Assembly: GCA_911728435.2 (NCBI GenBank)
Contig: OU452205.1
Coordinates: 16,250,260-16,314,259 of the forward strand
DNA length: 64,000 nt
Source of the DNA: Apoderus coryli
Lineage: Eukaryota > Arthropoda > Insecta > Coleoptera > Attelabidae
Reading direction: 5' to 3'
Positions within the stretch are counted from its first letter, which is position 1, and every line of letters begins with the position of its first letter. This document shows positions 24,883 to 36,900 of the stretch, in pieces. The translations under genes and the position numbers were made by a program. A model generated the notes under the pieces. It searched no databases, had not been told where the DNA came from, and was given only the letters and a program-made list of their open reading frames with translations.

Positions 24883-27284
24883 CTCCTTTAAATAACAGTA
24901 GAATATTTCCAGTGTTTGAAATGATTTCCAGTAGTCACAAAACCAAAAACATTTTTCAAATTTTTTACGATTTCAAATCTTTTTGTGAAGAATATGCTAA
25001 ATGGCCGTTATTTGGATCGGTTGTGAGTGACTTTTCCTTTGCAAATTTTCATGGAATTTGTAGAGCTTGCAATAATATTTCATTAAAAGAGTATTTAATT
25101 TTTAGTTATAATATCACTGTTGGTACGGAAAAAATACCGAAAGATTTTATTACACTACATCTATGTTGTGCGCATTTTATGAAAATGGTGTCCAAAGACA
25201 TTAGTAAATATTTTGCTACTGAATTTGAACAAAATTTTCTGAAATCAGCTTTTGCCTCTTGTATTCAGGCGGACCATATTGCTGCAATTTCAACATGGTT
25301 TGAAGCTATATATATTTTGTTAAATACAGATAACACTTGTAAGGCTGTTTCAAAAGCACGTGCTACATTATTTACTCTAACTGCACCCAGTTTAACATAC
25401 CCTGATATCTGTGATATCAACAATATTGATTTTGACTTTGAAAATAAATCTTTATATCAATGCAGCCCATTTTATCATTACTTCAAATCATTAATTACGC
25501 GACATAATCTCCATGTAGAGATTACTGAATCCTATCAACAAAATATAAACAATAAAACATTAAATTCGTTTTATTGTCCTGAGTTTTTTAACTTGGTAAT
25601 GGATAAGTATTTGCCATACTGTTCTTTGTGGACAGCTCTTTTAATTCGAGCAGAGTATGGCCAGAATAGATTCAGTAATTGTTACGTGGAAAATTATTTC
25701 GGAAATGTTAAACTTAACATTTTAAAAAGTGAAAAAAATTTGAAAGCGTCCAGATTCTTAAGGAAAAGTCGCGCAAATGTTTTAAGCATTTACAAAGAAT
25801 ATTTATTGCGTATTCCCAAAAAAAACTTAACAAAAATCATAAAGGATCCTCATGTTGAACAAACGTGTGAGGAAACTTGGCAAAGAAAAGTAAAAAAAAT
25901 ATCAAACACTTTTAACGGCCAAGCTCTTCGTAATGTACGTTTTAAAAAATTGGAAGAATCTGTAGCTAAAGAAGTTTCCTTAGACGTTGATATATGTCTT
26001 TATTGTGGGTCTGGTCGTTTAAATACCACTGCCAATTGGGTACAGTGTGATTTGTGTAGTATTTGGATTCATCAAGTATGTGATGACCCAGAAAACAACA
26101 AATCATATACTGGAAGATTTTTATGCAAATTTTGCAACAATTCCCCACAGAATGAAGTTGAAATTGGGAATGGTGTTGGTCAGAATAATTTAAAAGAAAA
26201 GTGTGAAAAATTCTTAAATCAAATTATACAATCAAAAAATATTGAACAAATTAATTCCATTGAAAGATCCACACGGGAACAAAGAAATTCCACAATTTGG
26301 AAAGAAGAACGGAAAAAAAGATTGACCAGTTCAAACTTTGGCAAAATTGTTAAATCAAAAAATTATGATGCTAAAGTAAAACTTAGTCAACAGTTACTGA
26401 ATCAGAGAGATATCTCAAATATTTCTGCCGTTAACTACGGTATAGCTAATGAAAATAAGGCTATTGAAGCCTACATTTTAAAATCACAAAATCCAGTGAA
26501 AAACTGTGGATTATATGTTCACACAAAATACAGTTTCTTGGCAGGATCGCCTGATGGCCTTATAAATAATGATGGAATTATTGAAGTCAAGTGCCCATAT
26601 TCACTGAAAAATAATAAAATTCATTATCAAAAATTAAACTACCTTGATAAAGATGGAAATCTTAAACCCTCACATTCGTATTATTTCCAAATTCAAGGTC
26701 TGCTGGAATTAGTTAACAGACTATGGTGCGACTTCGTCATATACACTAATAATGACATCAAAATTCAAAGAATACTAAGAGATTTTAAGTTTTGGGCAAA
26801 TATGATACAAAGTTTACAGGAGTTTTATTACTTTTTTTATTTACCACTCTTAGTATCACCAAGTGAAAATCATCTTCCTCGGGACCGAAAGTGGACAATA
26901 CTTAAGAAAATTAATTGCTTTGAGAACGGTTTGGTTGACGATATTAACTATTATAGAGATATTGGGAGGGATTATATTGTAGCTTCATTTGATAATACAC
27001 AGTTTATTATTAAAGAAATATTATTAACTGACTTTGATACCCTTTCACACAAAAATTGGCTGACTGGTGTTCTAGTAAGTCTAGTTATGAATATCATAAA
27101 CTGGAAAGAAAAATATCATATCATAGAAGAAACGCTTGCTACACAAGTATTTGAAAACGAAAACTACTCTGAATATTTCTTAAAACAAATTAATATCAAG
27201 TTAGATTTATTAGCTATGCCCATAGTTGTCAATAGAAACCATTTTTGTTTAGTTATTATTGATTTTCTTAAAAAAAACATTTAG
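24795..27284 (+). CDS. foldback transposase: Mutator-like DDE, PHD finger, YqaJ nuclease
   Basis: Central section. The DDE core shows Asp in IYFDATGN (codon 24,813), Asp in SVVSDFSF (25,029), a C-x2-H in LCCAH (25,164-25,175) and Glu in CYVENYFGNVK (25,689). The C2H between second Asp and Glu is typical of Mutator-like transposases; the Asp-Glu gap of about 220 residues is long, so the Glu assignment is less certain. A textbook C4HC3 PHD finger follows (25,995-26,135). About 26,259-26,795 is a YqaJ/lambda-exonuclease-like nuclease: NENKAIEAY, the Asp of AGSPDG, the ExK of IIEVKCPYS and the Gln pair in YYFQIQG. The C-terminus carries the His of NRNHFCLVIIDF (27,240), first residue of a Ulp1-type triad. 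The listed start is an internal TTG; the true start is in the preceding section. Confidence 0.88.
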   Translation: MPTIYFDATGNVVRKPDKLDKRVYLYSAVTPLNNSRIFPVFEMISSSHKTKNIFQIFYDFKSFCEEYAKWPLFGSVVSDFSFANFHGICRACNNISLKEYLIFSYNITVGTEKIPKDFITLHLCCAHFMKMVSKDISKYFATEFEQNFLKSAFASCIQADHIAAISTWFEAIYILLNTDNTCKAVSKARATLFTLTAPSLTYPDICDINNIDFDFENKSLYQCSPFYHYFKSLITRHNLHVEITESYQQNINNKTLNSFYCPEFFNLVMDKYLPYCSLWTALLIRAEYGQNRFSNCYVENYFGNVKLNILKSEKNLKASRFLRKSRANVLSIYKEYLLRIPKKNLTKIIKDPHVEQTCEETWQRKVKKISNTFNGQALRNVRFKKLEESVAKEVSLDVDICLYCGSGRLNTTANWVQCDLCSIWIHQVCDDPENNKSYTGRFLCKFCNNSPQNEVEIGNGVGQNNLKEKCEKFLNQIIQSKNIEQINSIERSTREQRNSTIWKEERKKRLTSSNFGKIVKSKNYDAKVKLSQQLLNQRDISNISAVNYGIANENKAIEAYILKSQNPVKNCGLYVHTKYSFLAGSPDGLINNDGIIEVKCPYSLKNNKIHYQKLNYLDKDGNLKPSHSYYFQIQGLLELVNRLWCDFVIYTNNDIKIQRILRDFKFWANMIQSLQEFYYFFYLPLLVSPSENHLPRDRKWTILKKINCFENGLVDDINYYRDIGRDYIVASFDNTQFIIKEILLTDFDTLSHKNWLTGVLVSLVMNIINWKEKYHIIEETLATQVFENENYSEYFLKQINIKLDLLAMPIVVNRNHFCLVIIDFLKKNI

Positions 27285-27723
27285 TTTTATTGATCCAATG
27301 GGGTCTACGGAAGAAAAAAATCAAATGTACTTAAAAAAATTTGAAAAATTTCTGTTATACTACAAAGACATCAATTCTGATTTTATTTGTAATGAACCTT
27401 TAACTCCAAAATTGTTTGTGCATATTTTGCAAAATGATAGCTATAATTGTGGCCCATATATCATATATATTTTCAAACTGCTGTGTGAAAATACACCTCT
27501 AGATACCTACTGCAATATGGATGAGTTTCGAATTTATTTAAAACACCTGATTCTTAAAAAATCTAAAGATATGAAATCCAAATGTTTGGTTTGTAATAGA
27601 GATGCTTTTGATGCATTTTTGAAATGTAATTTCTGTTCCCGGATGGTCCACATCAAATGTTCATATTCTGGTCAAACTGACTTCGTGCATAATAATATGT
27701 GTTTAATTTGCTACAATTATTAA
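27259..27723 (+). CDS. foldback transposase, C-terminal Ulp1 protease and PHD-like finger
   Basis: Final section, out of frame with the previous one by one extra A in the eight-A run 27,270-27,277. Joined to the preceding His, it completes a C48/Ulp1-like cysteine protease: Asp in SFIDPMG (27,292), Gln in LQNDSYNCG (27,430) and Cys (27,448). The order His-Asp-Gln-Cys matches SUMO-protease-like enzymes. A second C4HC3 finger (27,583-27,711; C-x2-C, C-x2-C-x4-H-x2-C, C-x2-C) ends the protein two codons before the TAA at 27,721. Ulp1-like domains are known in some plant Mutator-like elements. Possible roles are removing SUMO from host factors or processing the fusion protein; both are inference. 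Confidence 0.85.
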   Translation: MIFLKKTFSFIDPMGSTEEKNQMYLKKFEKFLLYYKDINSDFICNEPLTPKLFVHILQNDSYNCGPYIIYIFKLLCENTPLDTYCNMDEFRIYLKHLILKKSKDMKSKCLVCNRDAFDAFLKCNFCSRMVHIKCSYSGQTDFVHNNMCLICYNY

Positions 27724-27813
27724 TCAGGAGTAGTGAGTGTGTCCAAGACTGTTTATATAGGGATAAATGTAGCAAGTTGGTAAATTTCAGAAAAAATTGT
27801 GCAACTTAATTTA

Positions 27814-27819
27814 AATAAA
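27814..27819 (+). terminator. AATAAA polyadenylation signal of the foldback gene
   Basis: Consensus AATAAA about 90 bp after the TAA stop, in a suitable AT-rich context. No competing signal lies between. Confidence 0.5.
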
Positions 27820-28675
27820 ACTCAAGTAGGTATTACTCGTATATTTGCAGTCTGTACATTGCAAAATTCCGGACATGTTCCAGGACCAACGGCCTCCTCA
27901 CTAACGTCACAAATAATTCTATTACTTTTATCTTAACTTAGCAATGGAATTTGGTACAAAAAATAGTCACTTTGTGAAAATATTTTGAAATTAAACATTA
28001 ATTTCCTGTTTTAAACGAAATATATTTAAAAATTTACATACTTTATACTGTAATAATTTTTTCTTTAAATGCCTTTATTATATATGTTCAATTGTGTAGT
28101 ACATTGTAGTGCTGTTTTTCATTTCTCCCTAGTTGCTCACATATAATGACCATTTATGTCATTTCATGTTCGTTGCACAATATACTATTGTTTTTTTTTA
28201 ATATTTTACTTTTGTAACAAGTAGATAATATATAATTTCATTAACTTTATATTAATAAGCGATAATTATGTGTGCCAAAAATCAATTTTTCTAAGATTGT
28301 CTGGCAATTGTGCAATGTAAAGATTAAGCAAATAAAAACCTGATTTGTGGGGCAGGCATACTTTAATTGATCTACATCAAAGATAAAAATACACTAGTGA
28401 AATTTAGCTTTGGATATGGTAACTCCTCGTGGACATTAATTATTTTGATATGAATTATTAACCATCAGTAATACACTTGTCCTATCATCAGTTATGCTAA
28501 ATTACAGACCAGAACATAGTTAACTAATCTAATATGTTAGTTTTATTACTTATTTTTTCCCTATTTAAAGATTACTTTTAAATACTTTTTTTTATATATA
28601 TCAAGAAAACGAAGGTTTCAGGAATAGAATACTAAATATGTTTGATTATTTATAAGTTTCTGTTAGTTTATCCTA

Positions 28676-28941
28676 TACAGGGTGCTTCAGAAAGACATGG
28701 CCAAATTGCTGTAGGTGATAGAACTGCTTAAAATAAGTGTAGTTCTTTATACAAATTTTTGCAAATGAGCCTTCTTTTTCGAGATACAAGGAGATAAAAA
28801 ATATATTATTTTTTCTAACTGACTATGAATTATTAGAAATAACGGTCTCAATTTTTTCGTATGAATGTTGATATTTTTTTTAACTCCCTGTGTCTCGAAA
28901 AGGAAGGACCATTCGGCAAAAATTTATATAACAAACTACAC
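28676..28941. mobile_element. mariner-type hairpin MITE remnant
   Basis: Starts TACAGGGTGCTTCAG after TA. An imperfect inverted repeat (28,737-28,806 and 28,872-28,941) folds about a 65-bp loop; both arms contain AAATTTTTGC and TTTTCGAGA-like blocks. The outer right terminus is eroded. Confidence 0.5.
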
Positions 28942-29245
28942 ACACAACTAGAAGATATATTGAGTTAAGGGTGTCCAGAATTGGTTGTTTTCTTAAAATA
29001 TCTCGGTTGTTCGAAATATACAAGATTTTACCGTTTCTGATTTACTGTGGTTTATTGATCATAAGATGTTTTAATTTTAAGTGTTTGATATTAGGATTAA
29101 ATGGGCGACTAAGAAAAACAACAATTTTCTTTAAACATAAAAAGACATATATCAACCTCTAGGAAATATTTTCAAAATACTATTGACTTTGCAAGATTAT
29201 TTCAAATACTAACCTAATTTTTTTTATTATAAGCAATCCTAACTT

Positions 29246-29330
29246 TACTTAATCTAACCTAACCTAACCTAACATAACCTAATCTAACCTAGCCTAAGGT
29301 TACCTAACCTAGCCTAAAATAACCTAACAT
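29246..29330 (-). repeat. degenerate (TTAGG)n telomere-like repeat
   Basis: About 15 tandem or near-tandem CCTAA units with substitutions (CCTAAT, CATAAC, CCTAGC). TTAGG is the common insect telomere unit. It lies inside the foldback core, so it is interstitial here. Confidence 0.75.
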
Positions 29331-30946
29331 AACTAAACACAATCTTTTTCTGCTCGCTAATCTTGTAAATACCTATTTTTATGAATTATACCCATTATTT
29401 TTATTATTATAGACACATATGAAAGCTTTAAATTGTAAATATCATATATTTTCCGCTATGCCACAAAATAATTTCTCTTCTAATTATATTTTATACATAT
29501 AGATATACATTACCTATATAGATGTACATTTAGGTATTTAATATTTAATGTATTTTACTTTCCCGCACATGGAAAGTATTGTCAACACGCTAACAAAAAA
29601 TTGAGATAAAGACGGATATAACCATTTTGAAGTTCCCTGAGACGATTAAGACCATTTCCAGATGGAAGTCTGTCTGTCTTTGTGTATGTGTGTATTTTAT
29701 AAGCAATAAAACAAATTTCGCACCTATGAAATCGTTGCATCAAGTCGTACGGACACCTAGTCCAATTTGGTGTGTTATAATTATTTATCTGGGGTAAAGC
29801 CATCTACTTCGTAATGAGAGGAAATGCATTTACGACGTGATCCTCACCCATATTTCTTGATAACAAAACGTTATACAATATCTAAAAATACAAAACACTA
29901 TAAAATTGTTTAAATAGTAATATTTTTCTTTACCTGCATAATGCCAAAAAACAAACAAACATTCTTTTTAATAAATACAATTTTCGATCGTTCGTTCTAT
30001 AGCATTCAATTTTTGGTAATAATAGTAAACCAGCATTGAATATATCAAATCTACGTACCTACCTACTTTCAATTTATCTAAATAGATAAAAACATACAAA
30101 ATCAGTGGGCAGTGGGGCAGGGCATATTTAAAGAAATAATAATTTAAGAGATACGAGGTGTTATTAAAAGTATTATATTATTTTTTTAAGGGAAATGGCT
30201 TTAGATGATTTGTTCTTTAGCCACAGATTATCTAATAAAAAGTATTATTTTACTTACTTACTTTAATAGAAATAATTATATAAATTATATCTTAGTTACA
30301 AAAGTAAAAGGAGAAGGAGATATTAAGTATTTCTATGTTAAAAAATGTAATATACCTACTGTGTAGGATGCTAAAACGACCTAAATGTTTTAGTATTTAT
30401 ATTTATTTTGTGTAAATAAATTAAACTTTATATCTACGATAGATAAGTTTTTCATTTTACATGTTTCATAATTTCTGTACCCTACGTGTTCCAGGTTAGG
30501 TTAACTTTCATACTACATCTAAATGGATTGTTAGGATTCTCCAACTGATTATTACACATTTTCTTGTATTTTATTTTGGTAAAATACAATTGTTTTTAAT
30601 TATTTGCTTTTTTAGAATATATTGTGTAAAATTATTTTAAATATTAGGTATTTTGGATATTTTGAATCACTAGGGCAGCTGTTTTATATTTTTACATTGT
30701 GCAATTGATTAGAAATAATAGTAATATAATATAATTTTAAATATTTAGTTCATGTTCAGGTATATAATAATAATTATTATTATGTAGAAATCAAGCTATT
30801 GATAATTATCTTCTGCGTTTAAATAAATAAATTCCTTTTAAAGCCGCAGAACCATTGGTTCGGGGTTATTTATTTTTATAAGTAGTTGCGTGATTTGGCT
30901 GCATTTTCATAGGCATTATGATTCTAACTTATTCGAAAAAATTAAT

Positions 30947-33900
30947 GTGGCAGGTTCCATAGTTTCGGAGTTATTAAGTTGCTGCTACCTTTTAAAGCTA
31001 TAGTAGGCCACTGGGACGGCCTGTAAGTGATGGTGAGTATATACGTTATATTGAATCTGTTGTTATCTAACCCACTCGTAATGCCCGATATTAATTTTTC
31101 ACCATCAGGAGGGTTTTGGCTGCTATCTTTTAAAGCTTTAGTACGCCCCTGCGACGGCCTGTAAGTGATAGTGAGTATATACGTTATATTGCCCATGTTG
31201 TTATCTAACATACTCTGAAAGCCCGATATGGCAGGCTCTACAGTTTCGGAGTTATTAATTTTTCACCATCAGGAGGGTTTTGGCTGCTATCTTTTAAAGC
31301 TTTTGTACGCCCCTGCGACGGCCTGTAAGTGATAGTGGGTATATACGTTATATTGCCCATGTTGTTATACAACATACTCTGAAAGTCCGATATGGCAGGC
31401 TCTACAGTTTCGGAGTTATTAATTTTTCACCATCAGGAGGGTTTTGGCTGCTATCTTTTAAAGCTTTAGTACGCCCCTGCGACGGCCTGTAAGTGATAGT
31501 GAGTATATACGTTATATTGCCCATGTTGTTATCTAACCCACTCTGAAAGCCCGATATGGCAGGCTCAATAGTTTCGGAGTTATTAATTTTTCACCATCAG
31601 GAGGGTTTTGGCTGCTATCTTTTAAAGCTTTAGTACGCCCCTGCGACGGCCTGTAAGTGATAGTGGGTATATACGTTATATTGCCCATGTTGTTATCTAA
31701 CCCACTCTGAACGCCCGATATGGCAGGCTCAATAGTTTCGGAGTTATTAATTTTTCACCATCAGGAGGGTTTTGGCTGCTATCTTTTAAAGCTTTAGTAC
31801 GCCCCTGCGACGGCCTGTAAGTGATAGTGAGTATATACGTTATATTGCCCATGTTGTTATCTAACCCACTCTGAAAGCCCGATATGGCAGGCTCAATAGT
31901 TTCGGAGTTATTAATTTTTCACCATCAGGAGGGTTTTGGCTGCTATCTTTTAAAGCTTTAGTACGCCCCTGCGACGGCCTGTAAGTGATAGTGAGTATAT
32001 ACGTTATATTGCCCATGTTGTTATCTAACATACTCTGAAAGCCCGATATGGCAGGCTCTACAGTTTCGGAGTTATTAATTTTTCACCATCAGGAGGGTTT
32101 TGGCTGCTATCTTTTAAAGCTTTTGTACGCCCCTGCGACGGCCTGTAAGTGATAGTGGGTATATACGTTATATTGCCCATGTTGTTATACAACATACTCT
32201 GAAAGTCCGATATGGCAGGCTCTACAGTTTCGGAGTTATTAATTTTTCACCATCAGGAGGGTTTTGGCTGCTATCTTTTAAAGCTTTAGTACGCCCCTGC
32301 GACGGCCTGTAAGTGATAGTGAGTATATACGTTATATTGCCCATGTTGTTATCTAACCCACTCTGAAAGCCCGATATGGCAGGCTCAATAGTTTCGGAGT
32401 TATTAATTTTTCACCATCAGGAGGGTTTTGGCTGCTATCTTTTAAAGCTTTAGTACGCCCCTGCGACGGCCTGTAAGTGATAGTGGGTATATACGTTATA
32501 TTGCCCATGTTGTTATCTAACCCACTCTGAACGCCCGATATGGCAGGCTCAATAGTTTCGGAGTTATTAATTTTTCACCATCAGGAGGGTTTTGGCTGCT
32601 ATCTTTTAAAGCTTTAGTACGCCCCTGCGACGGCCTGTAAGTGATAGTGAGTATATACGTTATATTGCCCATGTTGTTATCTAACCCACTCTGAACGCCC
32701 GATATGGCAGGCTCAATAGTTTCGGAGTTATTAATTTTTCACCATCAGGAGGGTTTTGGCTGCTATCTTTTAAAGCTTTAGTACGCCCCTGCGACGGCCT
32801 GTAAGTGATAGTGGGTATATACGTTATATTGCCCATGTTGTTATCTAACCCACTCTGAACGCCCGATATGGCAGGCTCAATAGTTTCGGAGTTATTAATT
32901 TTTCACCATCAGGAGGGTTTTGGCTGCTATCTTTTAAAGCTTTAGTACGCCCCTGCGACGGCCTGTAAGTGATAGTGAGTATATACGTTATATTGCCCAT
33001 GTTGTTATCTAACCCACTCTGAAAGCCCGATATGGCAGGCTCAATAGTTTCGGAGTTATTAATTTTTCACCATCAGGAGGGTTTTGGCTGCTATCTTTTA
33101 AAGCTTTAGTACGCCCCTGCGACGGCCTGTAAGTGATAGTGAGTATATACGTTATATTGCCCATGTTGTTATCTAACATACTCTGAAAGCCCGATATGGC
33201 AGGCTCTACAGTTTCGGAGTTATTAATTTTTCACCATCAGGAGGGTTTTGGCTGCTATCTTTTAAAGCTTTTGTACGCCCCTGCGACGGCCTGTAAGTGA
33301 TAGTGGGTATATACGTTATATTGCCCATGTTGTTATACAACATACTCTGAAAGTCCGATATGGCAGGCTCTACAGTTTCGGAGTTATTAATTTTTCACCA
33401 TCAGGAGGGTTTTGGCTGCTATCTTTTAAAGCTTTAGTACGCCCCTGCGACGGCCTGTAAGTGATAGTGAGTATATACGTTATATTGCCCATGTTGTTAT
33501 CTAACCCACTCTGAAAGCCCGATATGGCAGGCTCAATAGTTTCGGAGTTATTAATTTTTCACCATCAGGAGGGTTTTGGCTGCTATCTTTTAAAGCTTTA
33601 GTACGCCCCTGCGACGGCCTGTAAGTGATAGTGGGTATATACGTTATATTGCCCATGTTGTTATCTAACCCACTCTGAACGCCCGATATGGCAGGCTCAA
33701 TAGTTTCGGAGTTATTAATTTTTCACCATCAGGAGGGTTTTGGCTGCTATCTTTTAAAGCTTTAGTACGCCCCTGCGACGGCCTGTAAGTGATAGTGAGT
33801 ATATACGTTATATTGCCCATGTTGTTATCTAACCCACTCTGAAAGCCCGATATGGCAGGCTCAATAGTTTCGGAGTTATTAATTTTTCACCATCAGGAGG

Positions 33901-36900
33901 GTTTTGGCTGCTATCTTTTAAAGCTTTAGTACGCCCCTGCGACGGCCTGTAAGTGATAGTGAGTATATACGTTATATTGCCCATGTTGTTATCTAACCTA
34001 CTCTGAAAGCCCGATATGGCAGGCTAAATAGTTTCGGAGTTATTAATTTTTTACCATCAGGAGGGTTTTGGCTGCTATCTTTTAAAGCTTTAGTACGCCC
34101 CTGCGACGGCTTGTAAGTGATAGTGGGTATATACGTTATATTGCCCATGTTGTTATCTAACACACTCTGAAAGCCCGATATGGCAGGCTCTACAGTTTCG
34201 GAGTTATTAATTTTTCACCATCAGGAGGGTTTTGGCTGCTATCTTTTAAAGCTTTTGTACGCCCCTGCGACGTACGCCCCTGCGACGGCCTGTAAGTGAT
34301 AGTGGGTATATACGTTATATTGCCCATGTTGTTATCTAACATACTCTGAAAGTCCGATATGGCAGGCTCTACAGTTTCGGAGTTATTAATTTTTCACCAT
34401 CAGGAGGGTTTTGGCTGCTATCTTTTAAAGCTTTTGTAGGCCCCTGCGACGGCCTGTAAGTGATAGTGGGTATATACGTTATATTGCCCATGTTGTTATC
34501 TAACATACTCTGAAAGTCCGATATGGCAGGCTCTACAGTTTCGGAGTTATTAATTTTTCACCATCAGGAGGGTTTTGGCTGCTATCTTTTAAAGCTTTAG
34601 TACGCCCCTGCGACGGCCTATAAGTGATAGTGAGTATATACGTTATATTGCCCATGTTGTTATCTAACCCACTCTGAAAGCCCGATATGGCAGGCTCAAT
34701 AGTTTCGGAGTTATTAATTTTTCACCATCAGGAGGGTTTTGGCTGCTATCTTTTAAAGCTTTAGTACGCCCCTGCGACGGCCTGTAAGTGATAGTGAGTA
34801 TATACGTTATATTGCCCATGTTGTTATCTAACATACTCTGAAAGCCCGATATGGCAGGCTCTACAGTTTCGGAGTTATTAATTTTTCACCATCAGGAGGG
34901 TTTTGGCTGCTATCTTTTAAAGCTTTTGTACGCCCCTGCGACGGCCTGTAAGTGATAGTGAGTATGTACGTTTTATTGCCCATGTTGTTATCTAACCCAC
35001 TCTGAAAGCCCGATATGGTAGGGTCAATAGTTTCGGAGTTATTAATTTTTCACCATCAGGAGGGTTTTGGCTGCTATCTTTTAAAGCTTTAGTACGCCCC
35101 TGCGACGGCCTGTAAGTGATAGTGAGTATATACGTTATATTGCCCATGTTGTTATCTAACCCACTCTGAAAGGCGGATATGGCAGGCTCAATAGTTTCGG
35201 AGTTATTAATTTTTCACCATCAGGAGGGTTTTGGCTGCTATCTTTTAAAGCTTTAGTACGCCCCTGCGACGGCCTGTAAGTGATAGTGAGTATATACGTG
35301 ATATTGCCCATGTTGTTATCTAACCTACTCTGAAAGCCCGATATGGCAGGCTCAATAGTTTCGGAGTTATTAATTTTTCACCATCAGGAGGGTTTTGGCT
35401 GCTATCTTTTAAAGCTTTAGTACGCCCCTGCGACGGCCTGTAAGTGATAGTGAGTATATACGTTATATTGCCCATGTTGTTATCTAACCCACTCTGAAAG
35501 CCCGATATGGCAGGCTCAATAGTTTCGGAGTTATTAATTTTTCACCATCAGGAGGGTTTTGGCTGCTATCTTTTAAAGCTTTAGTACGCCCCTGCGACGG
35601 CCTGTAAGTGATAGTGAGTATATACGTTATATTGCCCATGTTGTTATCTAACATACTCTGAAAGTCCGATATGGCAGGCTCTACAGTTTCGGAGTTATTA
35701 ATTTTTCACCATCAGGAGGGTTTTGGCTGCTATCTTTTAAAGCTTTAGTACGCCCCTGCGACGGCCTGTAAGTGATAGTGGTTATATACGTTATATTGCC
35801 CATGTTGTTATCTAACCCACTCTGAAAGCCCGATATGGCAGGCTCAATAGTTTCGGAGTTATTAATTTTTCACCATCAGGAGGGTTTTGGCTGCTATCTT
35901 TTAAAGCTTTAGTACGCCCCTGCGATGGCCTGTAAGTGATAGTGAGTATATACGTTATATTGCCCATGTTGTTATCTAACATACTCTGAAAGCCCGATAT
36001 GGCAGGCTCTACAGTTTCGGAGTTATTAATTTTTCACCATCAGGAGGGTTTTGGCTGCTATCTTTTAAAGCTTTTGTACGCCCCTGCGACGGCCTGTAAG
36101 TGATAGTGGGTATATACGTTATATTGCCCATGTTGTTATCTAACATACTCTGAAAGTCCGATTGGCAGGCTCTACAGTTTCGGAGTTATTAATTTTTCAC
36201 CATCAGGAGGGTTTTGGCTGCTATCTTTTAAAGCTTTAGTACGCCCCTGCGACGGCCTGTAAGTGATAGTGAGTATATACGTTATATTGCCCATGTTGTT
36301 ATCTAACCCACTCTGAAAGCCCGATATGGCAGGCTCAATAGTTTCGGAGTTATTAATTTTTCACCATCAGGAGGGTTTTGGCTGCTATCTTTTAAAGCTT
36401 TAGTACGCCCCTGCGACGGCCTGTAAGTGATAGTGGGTATATACGTTATATTGCCCATGTTGTTATCTAACCCACTCTGAACGCCCGATATGGCAGGCTC
36501 AATAGTTTCGGAGTTATTAATTTTTCACCATCAGGAGGGTTTTGGCTGCTATCTTTTAAAGCTTTAGTACGCCCCTGCGACGGCCTGTAAGTGATAGTGA
36601 GTATATACGTTATATTGCCCATGTTGTTATCTAACCCACTCTGAAAGCCCGATATGGCAGGCTCAATAGTTTCGGAGTTATTAATTTTTCACCATCAGGA
36701 GGGTTTTGGCTGCTATCTTTTAAAGCTTTAGTACGCCCCTGCGACGGCCTGTAAGTGATAGTGAGTATATACGTTATATTGCCCATGTTGTTATCTAACA
36801 TACTCTGAAAGCCCGATATGGCAGGCTCTACAGTTTCGGAGTTATTAATTTTTCACCATCAGGAGGGTTTTGGCTGCTATCTTTTAAAGCTTTTGTACGC

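Larger units (their letters stand above)
27724..30946. other. 3' non-coding part of the foldback core
   Basis: About 3.2 kb without a recognisable gene, containing a mariner-type hairpin remnant (28,676-28,941) and telomere-like CCTAA repeats (29,246-29,330). No second transposon gene seen on either strand. Confidence 0.6.

Noticed and set aside
30942..31211. Open frame in the right array (89 codons) as a gene
   Set aside because: It translates array monomers; a 164-bp period shifts the frame each unit and stops appear in every phase.
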